Assembly: GCF_022815645.1 (NCBI RefSeq)
Contig: NZ_JALGRO010000008.1
Coordinates: 1-64,000, forward strand
Reading direction: 5' to 3'
Origin: Curtobacterium sp. VKM Ac-2922
GTDB taxonomy: Bacteria > Actinomycetota > Actinomycetes > Actinomycetales > Microbacteriaceae
DNA length: 64,000 nucleotides
Of the stretch, positions 23,057-31,208 are shown in pieces. A program made the position numbers and the translations under genes. Each line of letters starts with the position of its first letter. The stretch's first letter is position 1. The notes under the pieces were generated by a model that was not told the DNA's origin, ran no database searches, and saw only the letters and a list, made by a program, of their open reading frames with translations.

Positions 23057-24579
23057 GCGACGACTCCGAGGGGTTCGTTGGACGGCGGGATGATCCGGGC
23101 ACCCAGGTCCGGGGCCGACGGGAACTCCCGATCGTAGGGGAACATCGGCCGCACGATGCGGTGGTGCCCGAGCCGCTCGAGGTCCTGGTCGACACCACCC
23201 GGCGTCAACGCGAGCATCCAGTCGGCGGCCATCGCGAACAGCTCGGGCTCGAGGTAGCCGATCTTCACGATGACGATGTCGGCCTCGCGCGGCACCAGGT
23301 CGAGGTCGGTGAAGTCGTGCTCGTGGTGGTACGGCTTCCGCAGCGTCGTCAGGATCGCGAACACGCTGCCGACCTGCAGGACGACCTCGGTCTCGGCGTC
23401 GCGGTCCCCGTGCTTGATCGCGTGGACGCGGCCGGTCATGGTGATCGGTCCGGCGTGGATGTCGTCCACCGCGGCACCGGCCGTCACGGTGACCGTCGCC
23501 CCGACCCCCGCATCGACGGCGGTGGCCACTGCGGCCGGTCCCGGCACGCTGGCGTAGATGACGACCGGGCCGGTGGGGTCGGCGAACTCGGGTCGCGCCA
23601 GGACCTGCGTGAGCCCCCACGTCATGTCGCCCGAGCCGCCGGCCGTCGGGTTGTCGCCCGAGTCGGAGACGAAGTACGGCCGGGCGGCGTCGGGGGCCAG
23701 AGCCGCGGCCAGGCACTCGTCGAACGAGCCCGTCGGCGCCACGAACACGAAGTCCTGGCGCACGTCCCAGAACGCACGTGCCAGGCGTTCGGCGCCCGCG
23801 GCAACGGCGTCGCGGTCCCATCCGGTCACCACGGTGACCGCACGGTCGCGCGGCTGGTCGGCCCACGCGTACCCGACCCAGATCGCGGCGTCGAGCACGC
23901 CGTCGGTCTGTTCGACGAGCGGTACCTGGGCGTAGAGCGACGCGGCGGGTTCGATGCGCGTCGAGGTCTGCTCGCCGGGCAGCAGCACCGGGATCGGGAC
24001 CCAGGCCTTGACCGGGCGCTGCGACCCGACCGGCCGGGTGGTGAGCACGTCGACCAGGTTGCGGACGGCGCGTTCCTTGGTGTCCATCGCGTCCTCGTGC
24101 GGGGCCATCCGGTAGCAGGTGGCCAGGTCGACCTGGTGCGCGAGCTCGGCCGTGACGTTGCCGTGCAGGTCCATCGACGCCGACACGATGACGTCGGGGC
24201 CGATCACCGCGCGGATGCGTCCGAGCAGGTCGGTCTCGGCGTCGTCGAGCCCCTCGACCACCATCGCGCCGTGGATGTCGTACCAGAGGCCGTCCACCGA
24301 CGTCGCGGACACGATGGCCTGCAGCCGCGACACGATCTCGGACGCCAGTTCCTCGTACGACGCACGGTCGACGATGCCACCGGGCAGCGCGTGCCCGATG
24401 AGCGCGCCGTGGAAGTCCGCGTTCAGGTCGGCCAGGAACGGGTACCGCGTCACGACCTCGTCGCCGCGGTCCGGGTGGAACGCGGCGGCGTGGGTCCTGG
24501 TCGGGGTGAAGGTCGACGTCTCGATGGCCAGCCCGGCGATGGCGATGACCGGACGGGTGGTGGTGGTCGTGTCAGACAC
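23053..24579 (-). CDS. M81-family metallopeptidase (MlrC-like)
   Basis: A 508-residue protein matching MlrC/M81: IAIAGLAIETSTFTPTRT at the start, then YDIHGAMVVEGLDDAE and SMDLHGNVT in the N-terminal domain (the His and Asp residues are candidate zinc ligands), and a C-terminal MlrC domain beginning around FVSDSGDNPTAGGSGD. MlrC degrades linearised microcystin, but most relatives have unknown substrates. GTG start at 24579 overlaps the ROK gene's end by 8 bases. The length fits the family (about 490-510). Co-translation with CutC and ROK suggests one pathway. Confidence 0.87.
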   Translation of the reverse strand: MSDTTTTTRPVIAIAGLAIETSTFTPTRTHAAAFHPDRGDEVVTRYPFLADLNADFHGALIGHALPGGIVDRASYEELASEIVSRLQAIVSATSVDGLWYDIHGAMVVEGLDDAETDLLGRIRAVIGPDVIVSASMDLHGNVTAELAHQVDLATCYRMAPHEDAMDTKERAVRNLVDVLTTRPVGSQRPVKAWVPIPVLLPGEQTSTRIEPAASLYAQVPLVEQTDGVLDAAIWVGYAWADQPRDRAVTVVTGWDRDAVAAGAERLARAFWDVRQDFVFVAPTGSFDECLAAALAPDAARPYFVSDSGDNPTAGGSGDMTWGLTQVLARPEFADPTGPVVIYASVPGPAAVATAVDAGVGATVTVTAGAAVDDIHAGPITMTGRVHAIKHGDRDAETEVVLQVGSVFAILTTLRKPYHHEHDFTDLDLVPREADIVIVKIGYLEPELFAMAADWMLALTPGGVDQDLERLGHHRIVRPMFPYDREFPSAPDLGARIIPPSNEPLGVVA

Positions 24580-25768
24580 GGGCGCTCCTGTTCCTGGTGG
24601 TCGACTGGGGGATCGGTGCGGAGAGCTCGTGCAACGAGGCGGCCAGCCCACGCTGCAGGGCGAACTGTCCGGCACCGACGAGACCCGCGTCCGCGCCGAG
24701 CGACGCGCGCTCGATGGCGAGGTGTTCGGTCATGAGCGGGTGGCAGCTCTCGTAGAGCTGGCTCCGCACGGCCGCGACGAACGGGTCGAGGGTGGAGAGG
24801 ATGCCGCCGAGGTAGACGGCGTCCGGGTTGAAGAAGTTCACGTTGGCGGCCAGGACCTCGCCCAGGTAGCGCCCGGCCAGGCGGACCGCACGGGTGGCCT
24901 CGGGGTCGGCGTCCGACGCGAGCCGGACGACGTCGGCGGTCGAGGTCACGGGCGCCCCGGCGGCGGACAGGATCCGCACGAGGGCGGCTCCGGACGCCAC
25001 GGTCTCCAGGCACCCGGTGTTGCCGCACGAGCACGGCGTGTCCCCGGCGGCGTCGATGCGCACGTGGGTGATGTCCCCGGCCGCGCCCGTCGAGCCGCGG
25101 TACAGCCGCCCGTCGATGACGATGCCGGCACCGATCGCCGATCCGGCCTTCACCGTGATCGCCTGGCGTCGGCGCGGGTCCTGCACGGTCTGCTCGCCCG
25201 CGGCCATGCAGTTCGCGTCGTTGTCGACGGCCGCGGGCACCCCGAACCGCTCGGTCAGCCACGCCGCCACGGGGAAGCCGTTCCACCCGGGCATCCGGCT
25301 CGGCAGGTCGACCACGCCGGCCTCGACGTCGACCGGGCCGGGCAGGCTCAGGCCGATGCCGCGCAGCCCCGCACGGCCCCGCGAGTCGACCAGCGACGCG
25401 AACAGCGCCGCCAGGCGCGTGAGCCCGGCGTCGGGACCGTCGGACAGCGCGAACGGGACGTTCGCGACGGACTCGAGCGAGCCTCCTGGCAGGACGATGC
25501 CGACCCGCGCGTGGCCGCCACCGACGTCGGCGGCGACCGCGTACTCGTCCGCTCCGCCGATCCGCAGCACCTTGCGGGGGCGACCACCGGTGGAGACGTC
25601 GGTGCCCTCTTCGGCCAGGATGCCGTGCTCGAGCAGCTGCCCGACCACGTGCGACACCGTCGACGGGGCCGCGCCGAGCAGCTGTGCGATCTCGGTCCGG
25701 CTGGACGCCTGACCCGAGGCGATGAGCTCCAGCACCCGGGAACTGAGATCGGCCACGACTTTCTCCAA
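24572..25768 (-). CDS. ROK-family transcriptional regulator
   Basis: A 398-residue protein with an N-terminal winged helix (residues 1-60; SSRTEIAQLLGAAPSTVSHVV) and a C-terminal ROK domain with the zinc motif CSCGNTGCLE and the sugar-kinase-like AVDNDANCMAAGE segment. NagC/XylR-type ROK regulators bind sugars or sugar phosphates. Here it leads the ROK-M81-CutC operon and is divergent from an orphan peptide-binding protein (175 bases apart), so it probably regulates both. Confidence 0.9.
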   Translation of the reverse strand: MEKVVADLSSRVLELIASGQASSRTEIAQLLGAAPSTVSHVVGQLLEHGILAEEGTDVSTGGRPRKVLRIGGADEYAVAADVGGGHARVGIVLPGGSLESVANVPFALSDGPDAGLTRLAALFASLVDSRGRAGLRGIGLSLPGPVDVEAGVVDLPSRMPGWNGFPVAAWLTERFGVPAAVDNDANCMAAGEQTVQDPRRRQAITVKAGSAIGAGIVIDGRLYRGSTGAAGDITHVRIDAAGDTPCSCGNTGCLETVASGAALVRILSAAGAPVTSTADVVRLASDADPEATRAVRLAGRYLGEVLAANVNFFNPDAVYLGGILSTLDPFVAAVRSQLYESCHPLMTEHLAIERASLGADAGLVGAGQFALQRGLAASLHELSAPIPQSTTRNRSARV

Positions 25769-25943
25769 TCATGCACGAAGCACGGCCGGACGCGGCCGTC
25801 TGGTGGGAACTCTATGGGCGGAACAGCCGTCTGGGCTTTCGTCGGATCGGCAGAAACAGACTATTTACACGCGAATGTTTGTTTTTCCAACGACTTTGGC
25901 CATTGACTGTGCGCATCCCGACGTCCCCGCACAAGGAGTCCAC

Positions 25944-27740
25944 ATGATGAAGCCCCGTCGCTGGGCACTGCTCACCGGAGCAGCGCTCGCGGTGAGCGCC
26001 CTGCTCGCCGGATGCTCCGGAGGCGGTTCCGCCACCTCGAGCACGAAGTCCGACGAGATCAACTACGCGTTGCCGGCGAACTTCACGCCGAACTGGATCC
26101 TGCCCATCGGCACCGCCGCACACCTCAACACGAACAACGGCTCGATCGCGCAGTCGCTGTACGAGCCCCTGGTGGCGTACGACGGCTCGACGGGCAAGAT
26201 CGCGTGGAACAAGGCGGGCTCCGTCGCCACGGCGGCCGACTTCGCCAGCGACGGCACGAGCGTCACCATGACGCTCGGCGACCGGCACTGGTCGGACGGC
26301 AAGCCCATCACCAGCCGTGACGTCGAGTTCTGGTTCAACCTGATCAAGGCGAACAAGGACCAGTGGGGGTCGTACTCCGAGGGCAAGGCGCCGGACAACT
26401 GGACGTCGTTCAAGGCCGTCGACGACACGCACTTCACCATCACGTTCGACAAGGCGTACAACGCCGACTGGATGCTCGCGAACCAGCTGAGCCACATCAT
26501 CCCGCTGCCGCAGCACGCCTGGGACAAGACGAGCGCGAGCGCGAAGGTGACGGACGCCGACCGCACCACCGCCGGCGCGAAGGCCGTGTGGAAGTACCTC
26601 AACACCGCCGCGGGCAAGATCTCGGACTACGCCACCGACGACCTGTGGAAGACCATCTCGGGTCCGTACGGCGTGACCTCGTTCAGCACCGCCGGCAAGG
26701 TGCAGCTCACCGCCAACAAGCAGTACGACGGTGGCGAGAAGCCCGCGATCACGACGGTGAACCTGCTGCCCTACACGACCACCGACGCCGAGACCAACGC
26801 GGTCCGTTCGGGCGCGGTCGACTACGGCTACATCAACGCGACCGATCTCGACCAGAAGGACTCCTTCACGTCGAAGGGCTACGACGTCAAGCCGTGGACC
26901 GGGTGGGCGATCACGTACATGCCGTACAACTTCAACAACCCGACCATGGGTGCCGTGTTCAAGCAGCTGTACGCCCGCCAGGCCGTGCAGATGTCGATCG
27001 ACCAGGCCTCGCTGTCGAAGGTCGTGTTCAACGGCACCGCCACCTCGACCTACGGTCCGATCCCGCAGGCGCAGGAGTCCGACTACGTGTCCAGCACGCA
27101 GAAGGACAACCCGTACCCGTTCAGCACCTCGAAGGCCAAGGCCCTGCTGACCAGCCACGGCTGGACCGCCAAGGGCGGCACGATGGTCTGCACCGACGCC
27201 GGCTCCGGCGACAGCCAGTGCGGCGAGGGCGTGGCGGCCGGCACGAAGTTCACGATGTCGGTCCTGTCGCAGTCCGGCTCGACCGTCACCGACAACATGA
27301 TGAGCGCGATCCAGTCGTCGCTGCAGAAGACCGGCATCGGCTTCACGATCAAGACCGCGCCGGTGTCGAGCGTGCTGTCGCAGACCCCGACCTGCACCTC
27401 GGACCAGGCGAGCTGTGACTGGGACCTGTCGTTCTTCGGCACCGCGGGCAGCTGGTACTTCCCGGCCTACCCGACGGGTGAGTCGCTGTTCCAGACCGGT
27501 GGTTCGGCCAACTTCGGCAGCTACTCGAACAAGCAGGTCGACGCGCTCATCAACGCGACGACCACCTCGACCGACGCCGCAGCGGTGCAGGACTACAGCG
27601 CCGCCGTCGCCAAGGACCTGCCGGTGATCTGGCTGCCCAGCCCGGACTACCAGATCTCCGTCGTCAAGCAGGGCCTGACCGGGTTCGACCAGGACTCGCT
27701 GGCCAACTTCCACCCGGCCCAGTGGAAGTGGAGCAAGTAG
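25944..27740 (+). CDS. peptide/nickel-type ABC substrate-binding lipoprotein (SBP family 5), orphan
   Basis: A 598-residue lipoprotein with signal peptide ending at the lipobox LLAGC and a Gly/Ser linker. The family-5 fold is shown by YALPANFTPNWILPIG, DGKPITSRDVEFWFNLIK and the cysteine-bearing insertion (CTDAGSGDSQCGEG, CTSDQASC), which could form disulphides. It is unlike the family-1 sugar-binding proteins elsewhere in the window. AAGGAG lies 5 bases before the ATG. No permease or ATPase gene adjoins it, so it must use a transporter encoded elsewhere. Divergent from the ROK operon. Confidence 0.9.
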   Translation: MMKPRRWALLTGAALAVSALLAGCSGGGSATSSTKSDEINYALPANFTPNWILPIGTAAHLNTNNGSIAQSLYEPLVAYDGSTGKIAWNKAGSVATAADFASDGTSVTMTLGDRHWSDGKPITSRDVEFWFNLIKANKDQWGSYSEGKAPDNWTSFKAVDDTHFTITFDKAYNADWMLANQLSHIIPLPQHAWDKTSASAKVTDADRTTAGAKAVWKYLNTAAGKISDYATDDLWKTISGPYGVTSFSTAGKVQLTANKQYDGGEKPAITTVNLLPYTTTDAETNAVRSGAVDYGYINATDLDQKDSFTSKGYDVKPWTGWAITYMPYNFNNPTMGAVFKQLYARQAVQMSIDQASLSKVVFNGTATSTYGPIPQAQESDYVSSTQKDNPYPFSTSKAKALLTSHGWTAKGGTMVCTDAGSGDSQCGEGVAAGTKFTMSVLSQSGSTVTDNMMSAIQSSLQKTGIGFTIKTAPVSSVLSQTPTCTSDQASCDWDLSFFGTAGSWYFPAYPTGESLFQTGGSANFGSYSNKQVDALINATTTSTDAAAVQDYSAAVAKDLPVIWLPSPDYQISVVKQGLTGFDQDSLANFHPAQWKWSK

Positions 27741-27768
27741 GCCGCTGACGCGACCACGGCCTGGAGGC

Positions 27769-27802
27769 GGGGGGGGGGGGGGGGCCCCCCCCCCCCCCCC
27801 CC
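27769..27802. other. G16-C18 homopolymer palindrome
   Basis: Sixteen G (27769-27784) run directly into eighteen C (27785-27802). Short inverted repeats flank it: GGAAGTGGA (27724-27732, inside the end of the binding-protein gene) against TCCACTTCC (27808-27816). Such a run is hard to sequence, and its length cannot be trusted. It may mark a collapsed or mis-joined hairpin. Confidence 0.6.
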
Positions 27803-27850
27803 GCGTTTCCACTTCCCGGAGCGGGAGGGGGCGGTGGGCCGGCGCCCCGC

Positions 27851-27894
27851 CGGACGGGAGGCCCGGTGCCAGGCCGCCACGAGCCTCCCGTCCG
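27851..27894. terminator. family-1 palindrome
   Basis: Arms CGGACGGGAGGC and GCCTCCCGTCCG around a partly paired GGTGCCAGGCCGCCAC core. It follows the orphan peptide-binding gene in a region otherwise made of homopolymer and repeats. Confidence 0.6.
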
Positions 27895-27904
27895 CACCGT
27901 GCTC

Positions 27905-28027
27905 GGTTCGCGCGCCGTGCGAGCGTGCTCGGCTGGTGCGGCGCAACAAGCGCGCACCGGGCAGCCAACCCTGCACACGGGACCGACCTCGCACCGTGCG
28001 CGGTCCGCGGACCTCGCACCGTGCGCG
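27905..28027. repeat. repeat cluster related to the one at 47.5-47.7 kb
   Basis: Contains two direct copies of ACCTCGCACCGTGCGCG (around 27979 and 28009) and a segment CAACAAGCGCGCACCGGGC followed by GCCAACC. Close relatives of these lie in the 47468-47703 gap (CTTGTTCCGCGGCACCGGGC, GCCAACCTCGCACC). In both places the cluster fills the space between two convergent genes and ends at a stop codon. No gene is visible in it. Confidence 0.5.
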
Positions 28028-28028
28028 C

Positions 28029-29057
28029 TCAGCGCGCCGGGGCCGCCGTGCTCGCGCGCTCGACCAGCCGCACCGGCACCAGGTCGGTCACCGCGTCGAC
28101 GGTCTCGCCGTCGATCTGCGCCAGCAGGGTCGCGACCGCGCGCTGGCCGACCTCGTCGAAGGACTGGTGCACGGTGGTCAGCGGCGGCCAGAACGAGTCG
28201 GACTCCGGCGAGTCGTCGAAGCCCACCACGCTCAGCGACGCGGGCACCCCCCGACCGAGCTCGTGGCACGCCCGCAGGATCCCGAGCGCGGTCTGGTCGT
28301 TCGCGGCGAACACCGCGGTGATCTCCGGCCGCGTCGCGATCTCGAGTCCGGCACGGTAGCCGGAGCCGGTGTTCCAGTCGCCGTGGAACACCGGCGGCAC
28401 CGTGCGCCCGGCCTGTTCGAGCGTGGCCTGCCAGGCGGCGAGCCGACGTGCGGCGGAGTACGACGACGAGGGGCCCGCGACGTGCCAGACCGTGTCGTGG
28501 CCCAGGTCGAGCAGGTGCTGCGTGGCCTGCCGTGCGCCGTCGGCCTGGTCGGTGTCGATCGCCGGGTGCTCGCTCGTGCCGGTCGAGTCGACGACGACGA
28601 CGGGCACGCCGTCGGGCAGCGCGACCTCGGCGGTGTCGATGACGTGCGACTCGATGATGATCACGACGCCGTCCACGGCCTGTTCGTGCAGGCGTGAGAA
28701 GGCCGAGCGGACGCCTTCCTCGGTGCGCGAGGCCATCGGCAGCAGCGTGATCGTGAAGTCGGCGGCACCGGCGGCGTCGGCGATGGCCTCGAGCGTGCGC
28801 ATGTTGCCGAACGACGCCAGCGTGAACATGATGACGCCGATGGTGCGGAAGCGGCCGGAGCGCAGTGCCCGGGCGGCGCGGTTCGGTCGGTAGCCGAGCG
28901 ACGTCATCGCGGTCTGCACGCGCAGGCGGGTGTCGGGGCTGACGTTCTCGAACCCGCGGGCCACGCGCGAGACGGTCTGCATCGAGACGCCGGCGGCCTC
29001 GGCGACCGCGGCCAACGAGGGGGCGCGCTTGGCACCGGGCGACAGCTCCGTCGTCAC
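28029..29057 (-). CDS. LacI-family repressor of the GH35 operon
   Basis: A 342-residue repressor starting at GTG 29057 (MTTELSPGAKRAPSLAAVAEA). Helix-turn-helix APSLAAVAEAAGVSMQTVSRV at ~12-32 and hinge helix NRAARALRSG, then the sugar domain. The frame upstream of this start is noncoding and contains the operator region. It is divergent from the permease-binding protein-GH35 operon; a perfect TGTTGACGTCAACA palindrome between them is its likely binding site. Confidence 0.9.
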   Translation of the reverse strand: MTTELSPGAKRAPSLAAVAEAAGVSMQTVSRVARGFENVSPDTRLRVQTAMTSLGYRPNRAARALRSGRFRTIGVIMFTLASFGNMRTLEAIADAAGAADFTITLLPMASRTEEGVRSAFSRLHEQAVDGVVIIIESHVIDTAEVALPDGVPVVVVDSTGTSEHPAIDTDQADGARQATQHLLDLGHDTVWHVAGPSSSYSAARRLAAWQATLEQAGRTVPPVFHGDWNTGSGYRAGLEIATRPEITAVFAANDQTALGILRACHELGRGVPASLSVVGFDDSPESDSFWPPLTTVHQSFDEVGQRAVATLLAQIDGETVDAVTDLVPVRLVERASTAAPAR

Positions 29058-29123
29058 GATGATCCCTCTCGACAACTGCGGCGACCGTGCGGGGTTCCGG
29101 ACGGCTCCCTCGGACGCTAGCGC

Positions 29124-29175
29124 ATGTTGACGTTGCCATGCTATCGTCTCGACGTTCGATGTTGACGTCAACATC
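29124..29175. promoter_or_regulatory. LacI operators TGTTGACGTCAACA and a half-conserved copy
   Basis: A perfect 18-bp palindrome GATGTTGACGTCAACATC at 29158-29175, and a weaker copy ATGTTGACGTTGCCAT at 29124-29139. The perfect site ends 34 bases before the first permease start and probably overlaps the promoter or leader. Confidence 0.8.
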
Positions 29176-29209
29176 GACGGCACCCGAACGCAGCAGACAA
29201 AGGAGTCCC

Positions 29210-30145
29210 ATGAGCACGCTCGCAGCGCGCACGGCACCGGCGGCCTCGCCGGCATCGCCTCCGCGACGGCGGCCGAAGCCCCGAGGCCGCTACACCGGCT
29301 GGCTCTTCGTCGGACCGTTCGTCGCCGTCCTGGTCCTCATGCTCATCGTGCCGATCGGGTACGCGCTCTGGCTGAGCCTGTTCCGCGACCAGCTCGTCGG
29401 CGGCAACCAGTTCGTCTGGTTCGCCAACTACGTGCAGCTGTTCCAGGACTCGCAGTTCTGGACCGGGTTCGGCCGGGTCGCGGTCTTCCTGGTGATCCAG
29501 GTGCCGATCATGCTCGGCCTGGCGCTCGTCGCCGCGCTCGCCCTCGACAGCGCCCGTCTGTGGGGGACGAGCTTCTTCCGCATCGCCGTGTTCCTGCCGT
29601 ACGCGGTCCCCGGGGTCGTGGCAGCGCTGATCTGGGGCTTCATCTACGGCAACCAGTTCGGCCTGACCGGGGCGGCGAACGACGCCCTCGGCATCGACCT
29701 GCTGCAGCCGTTCAGCCCGACCTGGGTCCTGACGTCGATCGGCAACGTCGTCACGTGGGAGTTCCTCGGCTACAACATGCTGATCTTCTACGCGGCACTG
29801 CGCACCGTTCCCGGCGAGCTCTACGAGGCCGCCGAGCTCGACGGCGCCGGCCCGCTGCGCACGGTGTTCTCGATCAAGCTCCCGGCCCTCCGCGGCCCGA
29901 TGGTCATCGCCACGATCTTCTCGATCATCGGCAGCTTCCAGCTGTTCAACGAGCCGAACCTGCTGAAGACCCTCGCCCCGAACGTCATCGGCAGCTCGTT
30001 CACGCCGAACATGTACGCCTACTCGCTGTCCTTCAGCGGCCAGCAGTTCAACTACTCCGCCACCGTCGCGATCGTCATGGGCGTGATCACCGCCGTGATC
30101 GCCTACGTCGTGCAGGTCCGCGGCACCCGACAGGAGAACCGATGA
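29210..30145 (+). CDS. sugar ABC transporter permease (MalF/UgpA type)
   Basis: A 311-residue subunit with six helices and EAA loop YEAAELDGAGPLRTVFSIKLPA. AAAGGAG lies 6 bases before the ATG. It is first in the operon and overlaps the second permease by ATGA. Its sequence resembles the GH42-operon permease in places (FFRIAVFLPYAVPGVV against FFRLAFFAPYAVPGVI), pointing to paralogous importers. Confidence 0.92.
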   Translation: MSTLAARTAPAASPASPPRRRPKPRGRYTGWLFVGPFVAVLVLMLIVPIGYALWLSLFRDQLVGGNQFVWFANYVQLFQDSQFWTGFGRVAVFLVIQVPIMLGLALVAALALDSARLWGTSFFRIAVFLPYAVPGVVAALIWGFIYGNQFGLTGAANDALGIDLLQPFSPTWVLTSIGNVVTWEFLGYNMLIFYAALRTVPGELYEAAELDGAGPLRTVFSIKLPALRGPMVIATIFSIIGSFQLFNEPNLLKTLAPNVIGSSFTPNMYAYSLSFSGQQFNYSATVAIVMGVITAVIAYVVQVRGTRQENR

Positions 30146-31110
30146 GCACCCTGCAGGACCCGGCGACCGTGCCGGCCACGGTGACCGAGGCGACCACGAC
30201 GCTCCGCGACGGCCGTGGCGGAGCGGGACGAGCCTCCAGGAAGGCGAAGCAGCCAGTCGACGGCCGGAAGCCGAAGCGCTCCGGGCTGCTGACCGCCGTG
30301 ATGATCGTCTTCGTCGTCTACTCGTTCGCGCCGCTGTTCTACCTGCTGGTCAACAGCACGAAGACGCAGTCGTCACTGCTGAGCACCTTCGGACTGTGGT
30401 TCGGCGGGAACTTCAACCTGTGGCAGAACATCGTCGACACGGTCACGTACAACGACGGCATCTTCCTGCAGTGGTTCGGCAACACGCTGCTGTACGTCGT
30501 CGTCGGCGCCGGTGGAGCGACCCTGCTGGCCACCGTGGCCGGCTACGGCATGGCGAAGTTCTCGTTCCCCGGACGTCGCGCGGTCTTCGCCGTCGTCCTC
30601 GGCGCGATCGCGGTGCCCGGCACGGCGCTGGCCGTCCCGACCTTCCTGCTGTTCTCGCAGGTCGGCCTGACGAACACCCCGTGGGCGATCATCCTGCCGT
30701 CGCTGATCAGCCCGTTCGGCATGTACCTGATCTGGACCTACGCGGTCGACGCGATCCCGGCCGAACTGCTCGAGGCGGCACGCATGGACGGCGCGGGGGA
30801 GTTCCGGATCTTCTTCACGATCGCGCTCCGCCTGCTCGCACCCGGCGTCGTCACCGTGCTGCTGTTCGCGGTCGTCGCGACCTGGAACAACTACTTCCTG
30901 CCGCTGATCATGCTGAGCGACCCGAAGTGGTACCCGCTGACCGTCGGTCTGAACCAGTGGAACGCGCAGGCCACCGGCTCCGGCGCGCAGCCCATCTACA
31001 ACCTCGTCGTCACCGGATCGCTCCTCACGATCATCCCGATCGTGGTGGCGTTCCTGTTCCTGCAGCGCTTCTGGCAGTCCGGCCTGGCGGCCGGTTCCGT
31101 CAAGGCCTGA
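30142..31110 (+). CDS. sugar ABC transporter permease (MalG type)
   Basis: A 322-residue permease with a ~45-residue basic, low-complexity N-terminus, six helices and EAA loop LEAARMDGAGEFRIFFTIALRL. The C-terminal half is closely similar to the MalG-type subunit of the GH42 operon (WNNYFLPLIMLSDPKWYPLTVGL against WNNFFLPLVMLRNS...). A hairpin follows directly and separates it from the binding-protein gene. Confidence 0.92.
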   Translation: MSTLQDPATVPATVTEATTTLRDGRGGAGRASRKAKQPVDGRKPKRSGLLTAVMIVFVVYSFAPLFYLLVNSTKTQSSLLSTFGLWFGGNFNLWQNIVDTVTYNDGIFLQWFGNTLLYVVVGAGGATLLATVAGYGMAKFSFPGRRAVFAVVLGAIAVPGTALAVPTFLLFSQVGLTNTPWAIILPSLISPFGMYLIWTYAVDAIPAELLEAARMDGAGEFRIFFTIALRLLAPGVVTVLLFAVVATWNNYFLPLIMLSDPKWYPLTVGLNQWNAQATGSGAQPIYNLVVTGSLLTIIPIVVAFLFLQRFWQSGLAAGSVKA

Positions 31111-31115
31111 GACCC

Positions 31116-31157
31116 GGACAGGAGGCTCGGGGCGACTCCGCCCCGTGCCTCCCGTCC
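31116..31157 (+). terminator. family-1 palindrome between permease and binding-protein genes
   Basis: Arms GGACAGGAGGC and GCCTCCCGTCC with an inner GGGGCG/CGCCCC stem. It lies inside the operon, between permease and binding protein, so it may act as a partial terminator or as a 5' mRNA stabiliser and not as an operon end. Confidence 0.55.
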
Positions 31158-31208
31158 ACCCGCACCACAGCAGCACCACCCCCAACACGAAGAAGTGAAA
31201 GGCACCCC

